From positions 27,170-91,169 of the forward strand of contig NZ_JOFQ01000024.1 in NCBI RefSeq assembly GCF_000718305.1: DNA of 64,000 bases, read 5' to 3'. Position numbers and translations under genes: made by a program. Below the pieces are notes generated by a model, which searched no databases, had not been told where the DNA came from, and saw only the letters and a program-made list of their open reading frames with translations. Origin of the DNA: Streptomyces niger. GTDB lineage: Bacteria > Actinomycetota > Actinomycetes > Streptomycetales > Streptomycetaceae. This document shows, one piece after another, positions 47,829 to 56,548 of the stretch (the first letter of the stretch is position 1; the number at the start of each line of letters is the position of its first letter).

Positions 47829-48499
47829 TCGACGTACTCGTTGTCGACGACGACGTGCGGGTGGCCGGGATCAATGCCGCGTACGTCACGAAGATCGCGG
47901 GGTTCCGGGTCGTGGCGCAGGCGCACACCGCCGCCGAGGCGCTGGCCGTTCTGGAGAGCACGCCGGTCGATCTCGTGTTGCTGGACCACTACCTCCCGGA
48001 CGAGACGGGGCTGCAGTTGGTGGCGCGGCTGCGCCAGCGTGGCCTGCACACGGACGTGATCATGGTGACGGCGGCGCGGGACGTCGCCACCGTACGGGCC
48101 GCGATGCGGCACGGCGCGCTCCAGTACCTGGTCAAGCCGTTCACGTTCGCCGGGCTGCGGTCGAAGCTGGAGGGGTACGCGGCGCTGCGGCGGACCTTCG
48201 AGGACGGCGGGCAGGCGGAGCAGTCCGAGGTGGACCGGATCTTCGGGGCGCTGGGCGCCGCCAACGCGGGCCCCGCCGAGCTGCCGAAGGGGCATTCCAC
48301 GGCCACGGCCGACCGGGTGCGGTCCGTCCTGCGGTCCGCCGACAGCTCGCTGTCGGCGCAGGAGGTGGCGCGGCAGGCGGGGCTGAGCCGGCAGACCGCC
48401 CAGCGCTACCTCAAGCTCCTGGAGCGCGCGGGGCGGGTCAGGCTGACGCTCCGGTACGGCGAGACGGGCCGGCCGGAGCACCGGTACGACTGGGTCTGA
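47825..48499 (+). CDS. CitB/DctR-type response regulator
   Basis: A 224-residue regulator. The receiver has Asp8-Asp9-Asp10, phospho-acceptor Asp54 (VLLDHYLPD) and Lys of VKPFTF. The C-terminal helix-turn-helix reads LSAQEVARQAGLSRQTAQRY. GTG 47825 overlaps the kinase stop (GTGA). Such regulators usually activate a transporter gene for the sensed carboxylate; the convergent symporter with its DUF485 partner is the natural suspect, but no operator is identified. Confidence 0.9.
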   Translation: MIDVLVVDDDVRVAGINAAYVTKIAGFRVVAQAHTAAEALAVLESTPVDLVLLDHYLPDETGLQLVARLRQRGLHTDVIMVTAARDVATVRAAMRHGALQYLVKPFTFAGLRSKLEGYAALRRTFEDGGQAEQSEVDRIFGALGAANAGPAELPKGHSTATADRVRSVLRSADSSLSAQEVARQAGLSRQTAQRYLKLLERAGRVRLTLRYGETGRPEHRYDWV

Positions 48500-48507
48500 C
48501 GGAGCCT

Positions 48508-48540
48508 GGCCACGACGGCCCTGAGGGCGGTCGTGCGGCC
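48508..48540. terminator. Hairpin between the response regulator and symporter genes
   Basis: Imperfect stem around GGCCACGAC-ggccctgagggcg-GTCGTGCGGCC, 8 nt past the regulator stop and adjacent to the symporter stop. Confidence 0.55.
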
Positions 48541-50223
48541 CTACGCGGCGTCTGCGCCGGTCAGTGCGCGTACTTCGGTCTCGGCGTGGCGGGCGGCGGC
48601 GTCGGGGGCCGCGGCGGAGGTGACCGTGCCGAGCCAGCCGAAGAGGAAGCCGAGCGGGATGGAGACGATGCCGGGGTTCTCCAGGGGGAAGAGCTGGAAG
48701 TCCAGGCCGGGGAAGATCGCCGCGGGGTTTCCGGAGACGATCGGGGAGAGCACCACGAGGGCGAGGGCGGGGAGCAGTCCCCCGTAGATGGCCCCGAGGG
48801 CGCCCCGGGCGGTGAAGCGGCGCCAGAAGAGGGCGTAGAGCAGTACCGGGAGGTTCGCGGAGGCGGCGACCGCGAAGGCGAGGCTCACGAGGAAGGCGAC
48901 GTTCAGGTTCTGGGCGAGAAGGGCGAGGCCGAGGGCCACCGCGCCGACGAGGGCCGCGGCGATCCGGGCGACGGTGACCTCGCGGAGGCCCCTGGGCTCC
49001 TCGCTGAGCGCCGCTTCCGGCCGCGGGGAGGCCGGGCCCCGTCCGGGGCGGCCACGGCGCCGCAGGGCGCCGTACAGGTCGTGTGCGACGGAGGCCGAGG
49101 AGGCGAGGGTGATGCCGGCGACGACGGCGAGGATCGTGGCGAAGGCGACCGCCGCGACCACCGCGAACAAAATCGTTCCGCCTGTGGAATCCGGCCCACC
49201 GCCGAGGTCGAGGGCGAGGAGCGGTACGGCGGTGTTGCCGGCCGGGTTGGCGGCCCGTACGGAATCGGTTCCCAGGACCGCGGCGGCCCCGAAGCCGAGC
49301 ACGATCGTCATCAGGTAGAAGCTGCCGATCAGGGCGATCGACCAGACCACGGAGCGGCGGGCGGCCCGGGCCGTGGGCACGGTGTAGAAGCGGAACAGGA
49401 TGTGCGGCAGGCCGGCGGTCCCGAGGACGAGCGCGAGGCCGAGGCTCAGGAAGTCCAGCCGGGCGGTCCAGGTGCCGCCGTACTTGAGTCCCGGTGCGAG
49501 GAAGTCCGCGCCGTGGCCGCTGCGTTGGGCCGCTGTCGTGAGCAGCGCGACGAGGTCCCCGTGGAACCGGAGCAGCACGAGGAGGGTCAGGGTGAGGGTG
49601 CCGCCCATGAGGAGCACGGCCTTGATGATCTGGATCCAGGTGGTGGCCCGCATGCCGCCGCAGATCACGTAGAAGACCATGAGGGCGCCGACGCCGATGA
49701 CCGTCCAGGTGCGTGCGGTGTGGTCCGTGCCGCCGAGCAACAGGGCGACGAGGCTGCCGGCACCGACCATCTGGGCGATGAGATAGAGCACGGAGACGGT
49801 GAGGGAGGACGCGCCGGCGGCGATGCGGACGGGCCGGCGGCGCATACGGGAAGCGACGACGTCGGCGAGGGTGTAGCGGCCGCAGTTGCGGACCAGTTCG
49901 GCGACCAGGAAGAGGACCAGGAGCCAGGCGACGAGGAAGCCGACGGAGTAGAGCATGCCGTCGTACCCGAAGAGGGCGATCAGGCCGGAGATGCCGAGGA
50001 AGGAGGCTGCCGACATGTAGTCACCGGCGATGGCGAAACCGTTCTCCATGGGGGAGAAGAGCCTGCCGCCGGCATAGAACTCCGCTGCGGAACCCTGTCT
50101 GCGGCGGCCGGCCCAGGCGGTGACCGCGAGGGTCACGGCGACGAAGGCGCTGAAGAGGGCCAGGGTCAGGAGCTGGTGGTTGCCGGTCGCCACGGCGGCG
50201 AGGGCGGCTGGAGGGCTGGTCAC
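48541..50223 (-). CDS. Sodium:solute (acetate-type) symporter
   Basis: A 560-residue integral membrane protein of the SSS family with about 13 helices. Signatures include GGRLFSPMENGFAIAGDYMSAASFL near residue 50, WIQIIKAVLLMGGTL and GTAGLPHILFRFYTVP, as in ActP-type monocarboxylate permeases. It probably takes up acetate or a similar acid with sodium. GTG 50223 has AGGAGG upstream and overlaps the DUF485 gene by 4 nt, an arrangement seen with actP-yjcH. Confidence 0.88.
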   Translation of the reverse strand: MTSPPAALAAVATGNHQLLTLALFSAFVAVTLAVTAWAGRRRQGSAAEFYAGGRLFSPMENGFAIAGDYMSAASFLGISGLIALFGYDGMLYSVGFLVAWLLVLFLVAELVRNCGRYTLADVVASRMRRRPVRIAAGASSLTVSVLYLIAQMVGAGSLVALLLGGTDHTARTWTVIGVGALMVFYVICGGMRATTWIQIIKAVLLMGGTLTLTLLVLLRFHGDLVALLTTAAQRSGHGADFLAPGLKYGGTWTARLDFLSLGLALVLGTAGLPHILFRFYTVPTARAARRSVVWSIALIGSFYLMTIVLGFGAAAVLGTDSVRAANPAGNTAVPLLALDLGGGPDSTGGTILFAVVAAVAFATILAVVAGITLASSASVAHDLYGALRRRGRPGRGPASPRPEAALSEEPRGLREVTVARIAAALVGAVALGLALLAQNLNVAFLVSLAFAVAASANLPVLLYALFWRRFTARGALGAIYGGLLPALALVVLSPIVSGNPAAIFPGLDFQLFPLENPGIVSIPLGFLFGWLGTVTSAAAPDAAARHAETEVRALTGADAA

Positions 50224-50810
50224 CTGTTGTTGCCTCCTGTCCTCTCCTGGGTCTCCCAGCGCAGGTCGAGCGCGGCGCGGTCCCGGCGCAGCCGGGCGTG
50301 CCGGGCGTATGCCCAGGTGAGCAGGAACGTGGTGACGAACTGTCCGAGCCCGGCGAGCATGGCGACGTTGAGCGGTCCCAGGACCTGGCGGGCCATCACT
50401 GCGGGGACGGTGACGGCGGCGATGACGTACGCGAGGTACCAGGTGAGGAAGAGCGCGGTGGCGGGCACGACGAAGCTCCGGTAGCGGCGGCGCACCTCCT
50501 GGAAGGCGGCGCTGCGCTGCACGGTGAGGTAGACGTCGGCGTGGGTGGGGTCGCCGGGCCTCTCGGGCGCGTCGGCGCGCTGCGCCGGAAGGCCGGGCCA
50601 GGCGAGGGCGGAGGGCGTCGTCCCGGCCGGGGTCTCGTCCGCCGGTGGCTCCGTGCCGCTCGCGTACGCACGGGCGTCCGGCGGCGTCGGTTCCTCCCCC
50701 GCTGCCTCCCGTTCGGCAGCACCCTGTCCGCCCTGCCCCGGGGCCAGGGTGTCGTACCAGGGGTCGTCGAGCCGAACGGCTCCGGCCGGGCGGCCGTCGC
50801 GCTTCTCCAC
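50220..50810 (-). CDS. DUF485 membrane protein
   Basis: A 196-residue protein. The first 90 residues are a hydrophilic Pro/Ala/Glu-rich extension, much longer than in the ~100-residue YjcH type. The DUF485 domain follows: QEVRRRYRSFVVPATALFLT, then two membrane helices (TALFLTWYLAYVIAAVTV and LGQFVTTFLLTWAYA). GTG 50810 follows GGAGATGC. It is coupled to the symporter gene and is likely its small partner. A hairpin-forming sequence (about 50820-50857) sits over its leader. Confidence 0.85.
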   Translation of the reverse strand: MEKRDGRPAGAVRLDDPWYDTLAPGQGGQGAAEREAAGEEPTPPDARAYASGTEPPADETPAGTTPSALAWPGLPAQRADAPERPGDPTHADVYLTVQRSAAFQEVRRRYRSFVVPATALFLTWYLAYVIAAVTVPAVMARQVLGPLNVAMLAGLGQFVTTFLLTWAYARHARLRRDRAALDLRWETQERTGGNNR

Positions 50811-50977
50811 CGGGCATCTCCTTGATCCGCGGCCTGTCTGGCCGTGGGCCCAAGGATGGACAGATTCGGTGGTCCCCGGACATCCATCGCGAATCCTTCA
50901 CCCCATCAGGTGACGGACCAACTGGGACGTTTCACAACCGTGTTGAGCACCAACAGGGCCGGTGCCGGGCTTGCAGG

Positions 50978-51652
50978 TCACCCCGGGGGCCGGGCGATGC
51001 CGTGCCGGTAGGCGTAGTGGATCGCCTGCGCCCGGTCCCGGAGGCCGGCCTTGGCGAAGAGGTTGTTGATGTGGGTCTTCACCGTGGCGGTGGAGACGTG
51101 CAGCCGGCGGGCGATCTCGGGGTTGGAGAGCCCCTCCGCGACCAGGGCCAGCACTTCCGTCTCGCGGGCGGTGAGCCCGTCGGGCGGCTCCGTGACGGCC
51201 GCCGGGGCGGGCGCTCCCGGCACGGGCGGGGCCTCCGCGAACTGCTCCAGCAACCGTCGCTGGATCTGCGGCGACAGCCCCGCCTGTCCCGACATCACGT
51301 CCTCGACGGCCCGTACGATCTCGTCGCCGTCGGCGTCCTTCGTGAGGTAGCCACGCGCACCGGCCCGGAGAGCCGGGAAGAGGGACTCGTCGTCGGCGTA
51401 CGTGGTCAGCACGACGACCTGGGTGGCGGGATGCCGCTCCCGGATACGGCGCGTCGCCTCCACGCCGTCGCAGCGCGGCATCCGCAGGTCCATCAGGACG
51501 ACGTCCGGGGCCAGTTCGGCGGTCAGGCGGACCGCCTCGTCCCCGTCGGATGCCGAGCCGACGACCTCGATACCGGGCAGCAGGCCCAGCAGCATCACGA
51601 TGCCCTCACGCACCACGGTCTGGTCGTCGGCGACCACCACTCGTGCGCTCAC
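50978..51652 (-). CDS. NarL/LuxR-type response regulator
   Basis: A 224-residue regulator. The receiver has Asp9-Asp10, phospho-acceptor Asp55 (VVLMDLRMPR) and Lys of LTKDAD. The LuxR helix-turn-helix reads LTARETEVLALVAEGLSNPE and STATVKTHINNLFAK. GTG 51652 overlaps the kinase stop by 4 nt; an upstream in-frame start would add only six residues. It is the last gene of a three-gene unit with a kinase and a CcdC-like membrane protein. Targets unknown. Confidence 0.9.
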   Translation of the reverse strand: MSARVVVADDQTVVREGIVMLLGLLPGIEVVGSASDGDEAVRLTAELAPDVVLMDLRMPRCDGVEATRRIRERHPATQVVVLTTYADDESLFPALRAGARGYLTKDADGDEIVRAVEDVMSGQAGLSPQIQRRLLEQFAEAPPVPGAPAPAAVTEPPDGLTARETEVLALVAEGLSNPEIARRLHVSTATVKTHINNLFAKAGLRDRAQAIHYAYRHGIARPPG

Positions 51653-52878
51653 GCCGGCACTCGCAGCCACACCACGAAACCTTCCTCATCAGGGCCCGAC
51701 TCCAGCGTCCCGCCGAGCAGTTCTGCACGCTCCCGCATCCCTCGAAGACCGTATCCGGAGCCGCTGTCCGCGAGCTCACCGGGCGCGCCGTGGCCTCCGG
51801 AGTCGCGTACGCGCAGCCCGACCTCGTCCGCCGCGTACTCCAGGCGCAGCTCCACGCGCGCTCCGGGGGCGTGCTTGCGGACGTTGGTCAGTGCTTCCTG
51901 TGCGACTCGGCGGACCGCGAGCCCCGCCTCCGGGGGCAGCGTGCGCCTCTCCCCCGCGACGTCCAGCCGGGCACCCTCGGAGGCGGCCAGCTCGCGCAGG
52001 AACTCCTCCACCGGCGGCATTTCGCCGCGCAGTGCGGACAGTGCCTCACGGGTGCCGTCCAGTCCCTCACGGGCCATCTTGCGGGCCGCCGTCACCCGTT
52101 CGAGGACTTCGGCGCGGGAACCCTCCAGGTCGGGGCTGCGTTGGATGAGCAGACGGGCCGCTTCCAGGTGCACGAGCTGCGCGCTGAGGCTGTGGGCGAG
52201 CACGTCGTGGATCTCGCGGGCGATCCGGCCGCGCTCGGCCAGCGCCGCCGATTCGGCCTCGGCGGCCCGGGCTTCGGCCTCGGCCGCGCGCGCTGCGCGT
52301 TCCTGGGCCAGGAGGCGGTGGGCGTTGCCGCGCGCCTCGGCGTCCAAGCGCAGGGTGTAGCCGGCGAGGGCCAGCCCGGCGGTGGTGAGCGCCGTGGCCC
52401 AGAGACCGTCGTTCGTCAGCAGGGCGTACCCGACGAGGGCGGCGGCGGTGCAGGGAACCGCCGCGGCCAGTGGCAGGCGTTCCAGCGCGGTGACGGCGCA
52501 GGCGCACCACAGCACGACGGACGGCACCGTCAGCCCTGCCTCGTGGAAGCCGAAGGCGCCGGCCTCCAGGAGGAGCAGCAGGGCCACGGAGGGCCACAAC
52601 ATGCGGCGCAGGGAAGTGCGGAAGAGCGCCCAGAAGGCGACGCCGGCCGCGAGGACGCCGGCCGCCCCGAGGGGCACGACCCAGCCGCGCACGTCCGAGT
52701 CGGCGGCCGTGGCCCACAACAGTGCGCCCAGGACGAGGGCGCGGACGAGCCTGGCGAGCCGCTTGCGGACGAGGCTGACGCCTTCCTGGGCAAGCGCTTC
52801 GCGCAGCGGCCAGCGCGTCCAGAAACGCGACGGCAGGGACAGCGGCACGGACGGACGCTCCTGTTCCTCGTGGCTCAC
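51649..52878 (-). CDS. NarL-type sensor histidine kinase
   Basis: A 409-residue kinase. About five hydrophobic helices cover residues 45-170, a coiled coil rich in Ala/Glu (about 185-215) follows, then HisKA_3 with RIAREIHDVLAHSLSAQ (His224), and a GHKL ATPase with GYGLRGMRERAELLGG. The sensor is inside the membrane, as in intramembrane-sensing or cell-envelope-stress kinases. GTG 52878 overlaps the preceding gene by 4 nt. Confidence 0.9.
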   Translation of the reverse strand: MSHEEQERPSVPLSLPSRFWTRWPLREALAQEGVSLVRKRLARLVRALVLGALLWATAADSDVRGWVVPLGAAGVLAAGVAFWALFRTSLRRMLWPSVALLLLLEAGAFGFHEAGLTVPSVVLWCACAVTALERLPLAAAVPCTAAALVGYALLTNDGLWATALTTAGLALAGYTLRLDAEARGNAHRLLAQERAARAAEAEARAAEAESAALAERGRIAREIHDVLAHSLSAQLVHLEAARLLIQRSPDLEGSRAEVLERVTAARKMAREGLDGTREALSALRGEMPPVEEFLRELAASEGARLDVAGERRTLPPEAGLAVRRVAQEALTNVRKHAPGARVELRLEYAADEVGLRVRDSGGHGAPGELADSGSGYGLRGMRERAELLGGTLESGPDEEGFVVWLRVPA

Positions 52879-53369
52879 CTGGGGGCAGCAACACCGTACG
52901 CCGGGGCGAGCAGCCCGGCCCGCCACACCAGAGCGCCGGACTGGGCCAGCAGCAGGGCGGCGACGGTGAGGGTGGTGGCCTGGCCGTTCAGGTGGACGCC
53001 GAGGAGCGCGCCGATGCCGAGGAGGCCGAGGCGTACGACGATGCCCGCGGCCCAGACGGCGGCGGTGGCGCCGCGCCCCTTGGCCCACACGACGCCGTTC
53101 GCGTCGGTCCACAGGCGCATGGTCCAGGCGGTGCCCGCGCCCGTGACGAGCCCGGCGGCGATGCCGGCGCCGAGCAGGACGGCGGCGAGGACGGTGTGCT
53201 CGGGGTCCAGCAGCGCGCCACCGGAGCGGCTGATCGCGACGTAGCCCAGGACGGCGGGGAGCACCCACCAGCGCCGGCGGTCGCCGGCGACCTTCCGCGC
53301 GCTGAACTGCCGGACGATGACGAGGGCGGCAATGGCCGCGATGACGAGGATGGTGGCTGCGCCGCCCAT
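52875..53369 (-). CDS. CcdC/DUF1453-like membrane protein
   Basis: A 164-residue membrane protein with about four helices: GGAATILVIAAIAALVIVRQ, AAVLLGAGIAAGLVTGAGTA, AVWAAGIVVRLGLLGIGALL and a C-terminal one. RQFSARKV and GGALLDPEH after helix 1 fit the DUF1453/CcdC family. It is coupled to the downstream kinase, so it might be its accessory sensor; that is inference. ATG 53369. Confidence 0.75.
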   Translation of the reverse strand: MGGAATILVIAAIAALVIVRQFSARKVAGDRRRWWVLPAVLGYVAISRSGGALLDPEHTVLAAVLLGAGIAAGLVTGAGTAWTMRLWTDANGVVWAKGRGATAAVWAAGIVVRLGLLGIGALLGVHLNGQATTLTVAALLLAQSGALVWRAGLLAPAYGVAAPR

Positions 53370-53471
53370 GTTTCAAGCCTCCGGTGCGGGGACGTTTTCG
53401 GTGTTCCCCACGCTAGGAACGGGCGGCGGCGGGCGGATCGGCCCGCGGGTGGGACTCGGGTGGAGATGCAC

Positions 53472-53505
53472 GGAGGGCCGTCCACCCGTAGGTGGACGGC
53501 CCTCC
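53472..53505 (-). terminator. parE terminator
   Basis: Perfect 15-bp stem GGAGGGCCGTCCACC / GGTGGACGGCCCTCC with loop CGTA, 15 nt past the parE stop. Confidence 0.9.
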
Positions 53506-53519
53506 CGGCGCGGTGATGC

Positions 53520-55640
53520 TCAGGTGTCGATGCGCGAGAGGTCCAGGGACGCGGCGGAATTGGTGATGAACTCCTTGCGGGGCGCGACCTCGTTCCCCAT
53601 GAGCAGGTCGAAGGCCTTCTCGGCGGACTCCAGGTCGCTGATGTTGATCCGGCGCAGGGTGCGGTGACGGGGGTCCATCGTGGTCTCGGCGAGCTGGTCG
53701 GCGTCCATCTCACCCAGGCCCTTGTAGCGCTGGATGCTGTCCTTGAAACGGATGTTCTTGCGCTGGAGTTCCAGCAGCGTCTGCCGCAGCTCGTTGTCCG
53801 AGTACGTGTAGATGTACTTGTCCTGGCCCTTCTTGGGGTTGATCAGCTCCACGCGGTGCAGCGGCGGCACGGCGGAGAAGACCCGGCCCTGCTCGATCAT
53901 CGGGCGCATGTACCGCTGGAAGAGCGTGAGCAGCAGCGTACGGATGTGCGCGCCGTCGACATCGGCGTCGGCGAGGAAGATGACCTTGCCGTAGCGGGCC
54001 GCGTCGATGTCGAAGGTGCGGCCCGAGCCGGCTCCTATGACCTGGATGATCGCGCCGCATTCGGCGTTCTTCAGCATGTCCGAGACCGAGGACTTCTGCA
54101 CGTTGAGGATCTTGCCGCGGATCGGCAGCAGCGCCTGGAACTCCGAATTACGGGCGAGCTTGGCCGTACCGAGCGCCGAGTCACCCTCCACGATGAACAG
54201 CTCGCTGCGGTCCACGTCGTCGCTGCGGCAGTCGGCCAGCTTGGCGGGCAGCGAGGAGGACTCCAGCGCGGTCTTCCTGCGCTGCGCCTCCTTGTGCTGC
54301 CGGGCCGCGATACGGGTGCGGGCGGCCGCGACGGCCTTCTCCAGGACCGCGCGGGCCTGGGCCTTCGCGTCGCGCTTGGTGGAGGTCAGGAACGCCTTCA
54401 GCTCCTTGGCCACCACGTTCGCGACGATGCGGTTGGCCGCGGACGTGCCGAGCACTTCCTTCGTCTGGCCTTCGAACTGCGGCTCGGCCAGCCGTACGGT
54501 GACGACGGCCGTGAGCCCTTCGAGGGCGTCGTCCTTGACGATGTCGTCCTCGGCGACGCGCAGCAGCTTGGCCGAGCGCAGCACCTCGTTGACCGTCTTG
54601 GTCACGGAGCGTTCGAAGCCGGTGACGTGGGTGCCGCCCTTCGGGGTGGCGATGATGTTCACGAACGACTTGATGGTCGTGTCGTACCCGGTGCCCCAGC
54701 GCAGCGCGATGTCCACGCCGAGCTCGCGCGTCACCTCGGTGGGCGTCATGTGCCCGCGGTCGTCCAGGACCGGCACCGTCTCCTTGAAGGTGCCCTGCCC
54801 CGAGAGGCGCAGCACGTCGCAGACGGCCTTGTCCTGGGCGAGGTACTCGCAGAACTCGCTGATGCCGCCGTCGTAGTGGAAGGTCTCCTCGCTCGGCCCC
54901 TCGGTCTCGATGCCGCGCTCGTCCCGTACGACGAGGGTGAGGCCGGGCACGAGGAAGGCGGTCTGGCGGGCGCGCGCGTACAGCGTCTCCAGGGAGAGCT
55001 TGGCGTCCTTGAGGAAGATCTGACGGTCGGCCCAGTAGCGCACCCGGGTGCCGGTGCGGGTCTTGGGGATGCGCTTGCCCTTGACGAGCCCCCCGGTGGG
55101 GTCGAAGGGCGCCTCGGGGCCCGACTCGGTGAAGATGCCCGGGACGCCACGCCGGAAGCTGATGGAGTGGGTCTTGGAGCTGCGGTCGACCTCGACGTCC
55201 AGGCGGGCGGAGAGGGCGTTGACCACGGATGCGCCGACGCCGTGCAGGCCACCGGAGGCGGCGTAGGAGCCGCCGCCGAACTTGCCGCCGGCGTGCAGCT
55301 TGGTCATGACGACCTCGACGCCGCTGAGGCCGGTTTTGGGCTCGACGTCCACGGGGATGCCGCGGCCGTTGTCCTTGACTTCCACGGAGCCGTCGTCGTG
55401 GAGGACGACCTCGATGCGGTCGCAGTAGCCGCCCAGCGCCTCGTCGACGGAGTTGTCGATGATTTCCCACAGGCAGTGCATCAGACCGCGACTGTCGGTG
55501 GATCCGATGTACATGCCGGGGCGCTTGCGGACGGCCTCCAGGCCCTCCAGGACGAGCAGGTGCCGCGCGGTGTAGTTGGATCCGTCCCGGTCTGCCCCGG
55601 TCAGCACGGCGGTGGACGGCACGGACATCTCGGCGGTCAC
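53520..55640 (-). CDS. parE: DNA topoisomerase IV subunit B (ParE/GyrB2)
   Basis: A 706-residue ATPase subunit of a type IIA topoisomerase. The GHKL domain begins near VLEGLEAVRKRPGMYIGSTD and includes DNGRGIPVD and GGLHGVGASVVNALS. The transducer follows, then TOPRIM with EGDSALG and DADVDGAHIRTLLL. Unlike the main GyrB it lacks a large insert. It partners ParC in decatenating sister chromosomes. GTG 55640 has GAGGAGCG upstream; an ATG four codons later is the alternative. A strong terminator follows. Confidence 0.93.
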   Translation of the reverse strand: MTAEMSVPSTAVLTGADRDGSNYTARHLLVLEGLEAVRKRPGMYIGSTDSRGLMHCLWEIIDNSVDEALGGYCDRIEVVLHDDGSVEVKDNGRGIPVDVEPKTGLSGVEVVMTKLHAGGKFGGGSYAASGGLHGVGASVVNALSARLDVEVDRSSKTHSISFRRGVPGIFTESGPEAPFDPTGGLVKGKRIPKTRTGTRVRYWADRQIFLKDAKLSLETLYARARQTAFLVPGLTLVVRDERGIETEGPSEETFHYDGGISEFCEYLAQDKAVCDVLRLSGQGTFKETVPVLDDRGHMTPTEVTRELGVDIALRWGTGYDTTIKSFVNIIATPKGGTHVTGFERSVTKTVNEVLRSAKLLRVAEDDIVKDDALEGLTAVVTVRLAEPQFEGQTKEVLGTSAANRIVANVVAKELKAFLTSTKRDAKAQARAVLEKAVAAARTRIAARQHKEAQRRKTALESSSLPAKLADCRSDDVDRSELFIVEGDSALGTAKLARNSEFQALLPIRGKILNVQKSSVSDMLKNAECGAIIQVIGAGSGRTFDIDAARYGKVIFLADADVDGAHIRTLLLTLFQRYMRPMIEQGRVFSAVPPLHRVELINPKKGQDKYIYTYSDNELRQTLLELQRKNIRFKDSIQRYKGLGEMDADQLAETTMDPRHRTLRRINISDLESAEKAFDLLMGNEVAPRKEFITNSAASLDLSRIDT

Positions 55641-56074
55641 GCGGTTCGCTCCTCGCTGAATTTCTGGTGGTCCGCGTTCCGCGGACCCTGGTGTGGCGGT
55701 GTCGCCGGTCAGAGGGTACCGAGGCCTTGGTAGAGCCGATGTGACGCCACCCGTAAGCGGGCCCATGCTAGTAGACTTTCGTTCGTACGTTCTATTCCAC
55801 GTGTGCGTGACGTGAACATCACGTTCCCTTCGAGGCATGAACCATTTAGGCTCCGGGCACGTCCTCATCAACGACCGGCAACCCCGCCGGCGAGGACTAG
55901 GCCCGACCGACACCTCGAATCAGACCACCGCAATACGGCTCATTCGCCGCCACCCGGCAGCACCCGGCCGCCTCGGAAAAAAATTTTCGAGGAAAAGCCA
56001 CGAGCGGGAACGTTTTCGGCCTGGTTGGATGTTGACCCTGGTACGACAGCTCGTCGAGCTAGAGAAGAGGCGAC
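55641..56074. other. Divergent promoter region of parE and the DUF7455 gene
   Basis: A 434-bp stretch with lower GC. It has TAGCAT (minus strand, 55770-55765) as a possible parE -10 and TTGACC at 56032-56037 as a possible -35 for the DUF7455 gene. Two overlapping open frames of about 90 codons (55803-56078, 55837-56118) have no domain or good ribosome site and are not called. Confidence 0.5.
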
Positions 56075-56305
56075 GTGACTACTGTTCTGACCCCCGCGAG
56101 CCCGCTGACGGCCGCTGACCGCTGCGACCGCTGCGGCGCACAGGCTTACCTGCGCGTCGTCCTGATGTCCGGCGGCGAACTGCTCTTCTGCGCCCACCAC
56201 GGTCGCAAGTTCGAGCCGGAACTCAAGAAGATCGCCGCGGAGATACAGGACGAGACGGAGCGGCTGACCGCCTCTCCGGCGTCCGCGTCCGAAGAGGAAC
56301 GCTGA
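56075..56305 (+). CDS. DUF7455 small zinc-binding-like protein
   Basis: A 76-residue protein. CDRCGAQAYLRVVL and FCAHHGRKFEPEL give a Cys-x2-Cys and Cys-x-His-His set that should bind zinc; the C-terminus is acidic and helical. This is the DUF7455 family found across actinobacteria, function unknown. GTG 56075 follows AAGAGGCGAC. It lies between parE and hrdB, as in other Streptomyces. Confidence 0.85.
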   Translation: MTTVLTPASPLTAADRCDRCGAQAYLRVVLMSGGELLFCAHHGRKFEPELKKIAAEIQDETERLTASPASASEEER

Positions 56306-56348
56306 CACATCGCACCGACGACGAGCGAGTAACGGCTCAGAGCCGTGC

Positions 56349-56387
56349 GCGGGCGGTTCCCCCGGCCATTCCGGGGAGGCCGCCCGC
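56349..56387. terminator. Hairpin between the DUF7455 and protease genes
   Basis: Stem GCGGGCGG / CCGCCCGC with inner CCCCGG / CCGGGG around CCATT, 44 nt past the DUF7455 stop. Confidence 0.75.
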
Positions 56388-56548
56388 ACTCGTACTCGCT
56401 CCCGTCCGCGGCCCGTGGCGCCCACGGCGCCCTCAGGAGGCTCGCACCACTCCGCCCGGGACATCCTCGTCGAGGGACGCCCCGGGCCTCCTCGCGGCTC
56501 TCCAGCCGCCCTCCTGCCCACCGACGCTCGCGGCCCATGAAGCCGTCC

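Noticed and set aside
55803..56118. Two overlapping frames of about 90 codons upstream of the DUF7455 gene
   Set aside because: No domain, no clear ribosome site, and they cover the divergent promoter region of parE.
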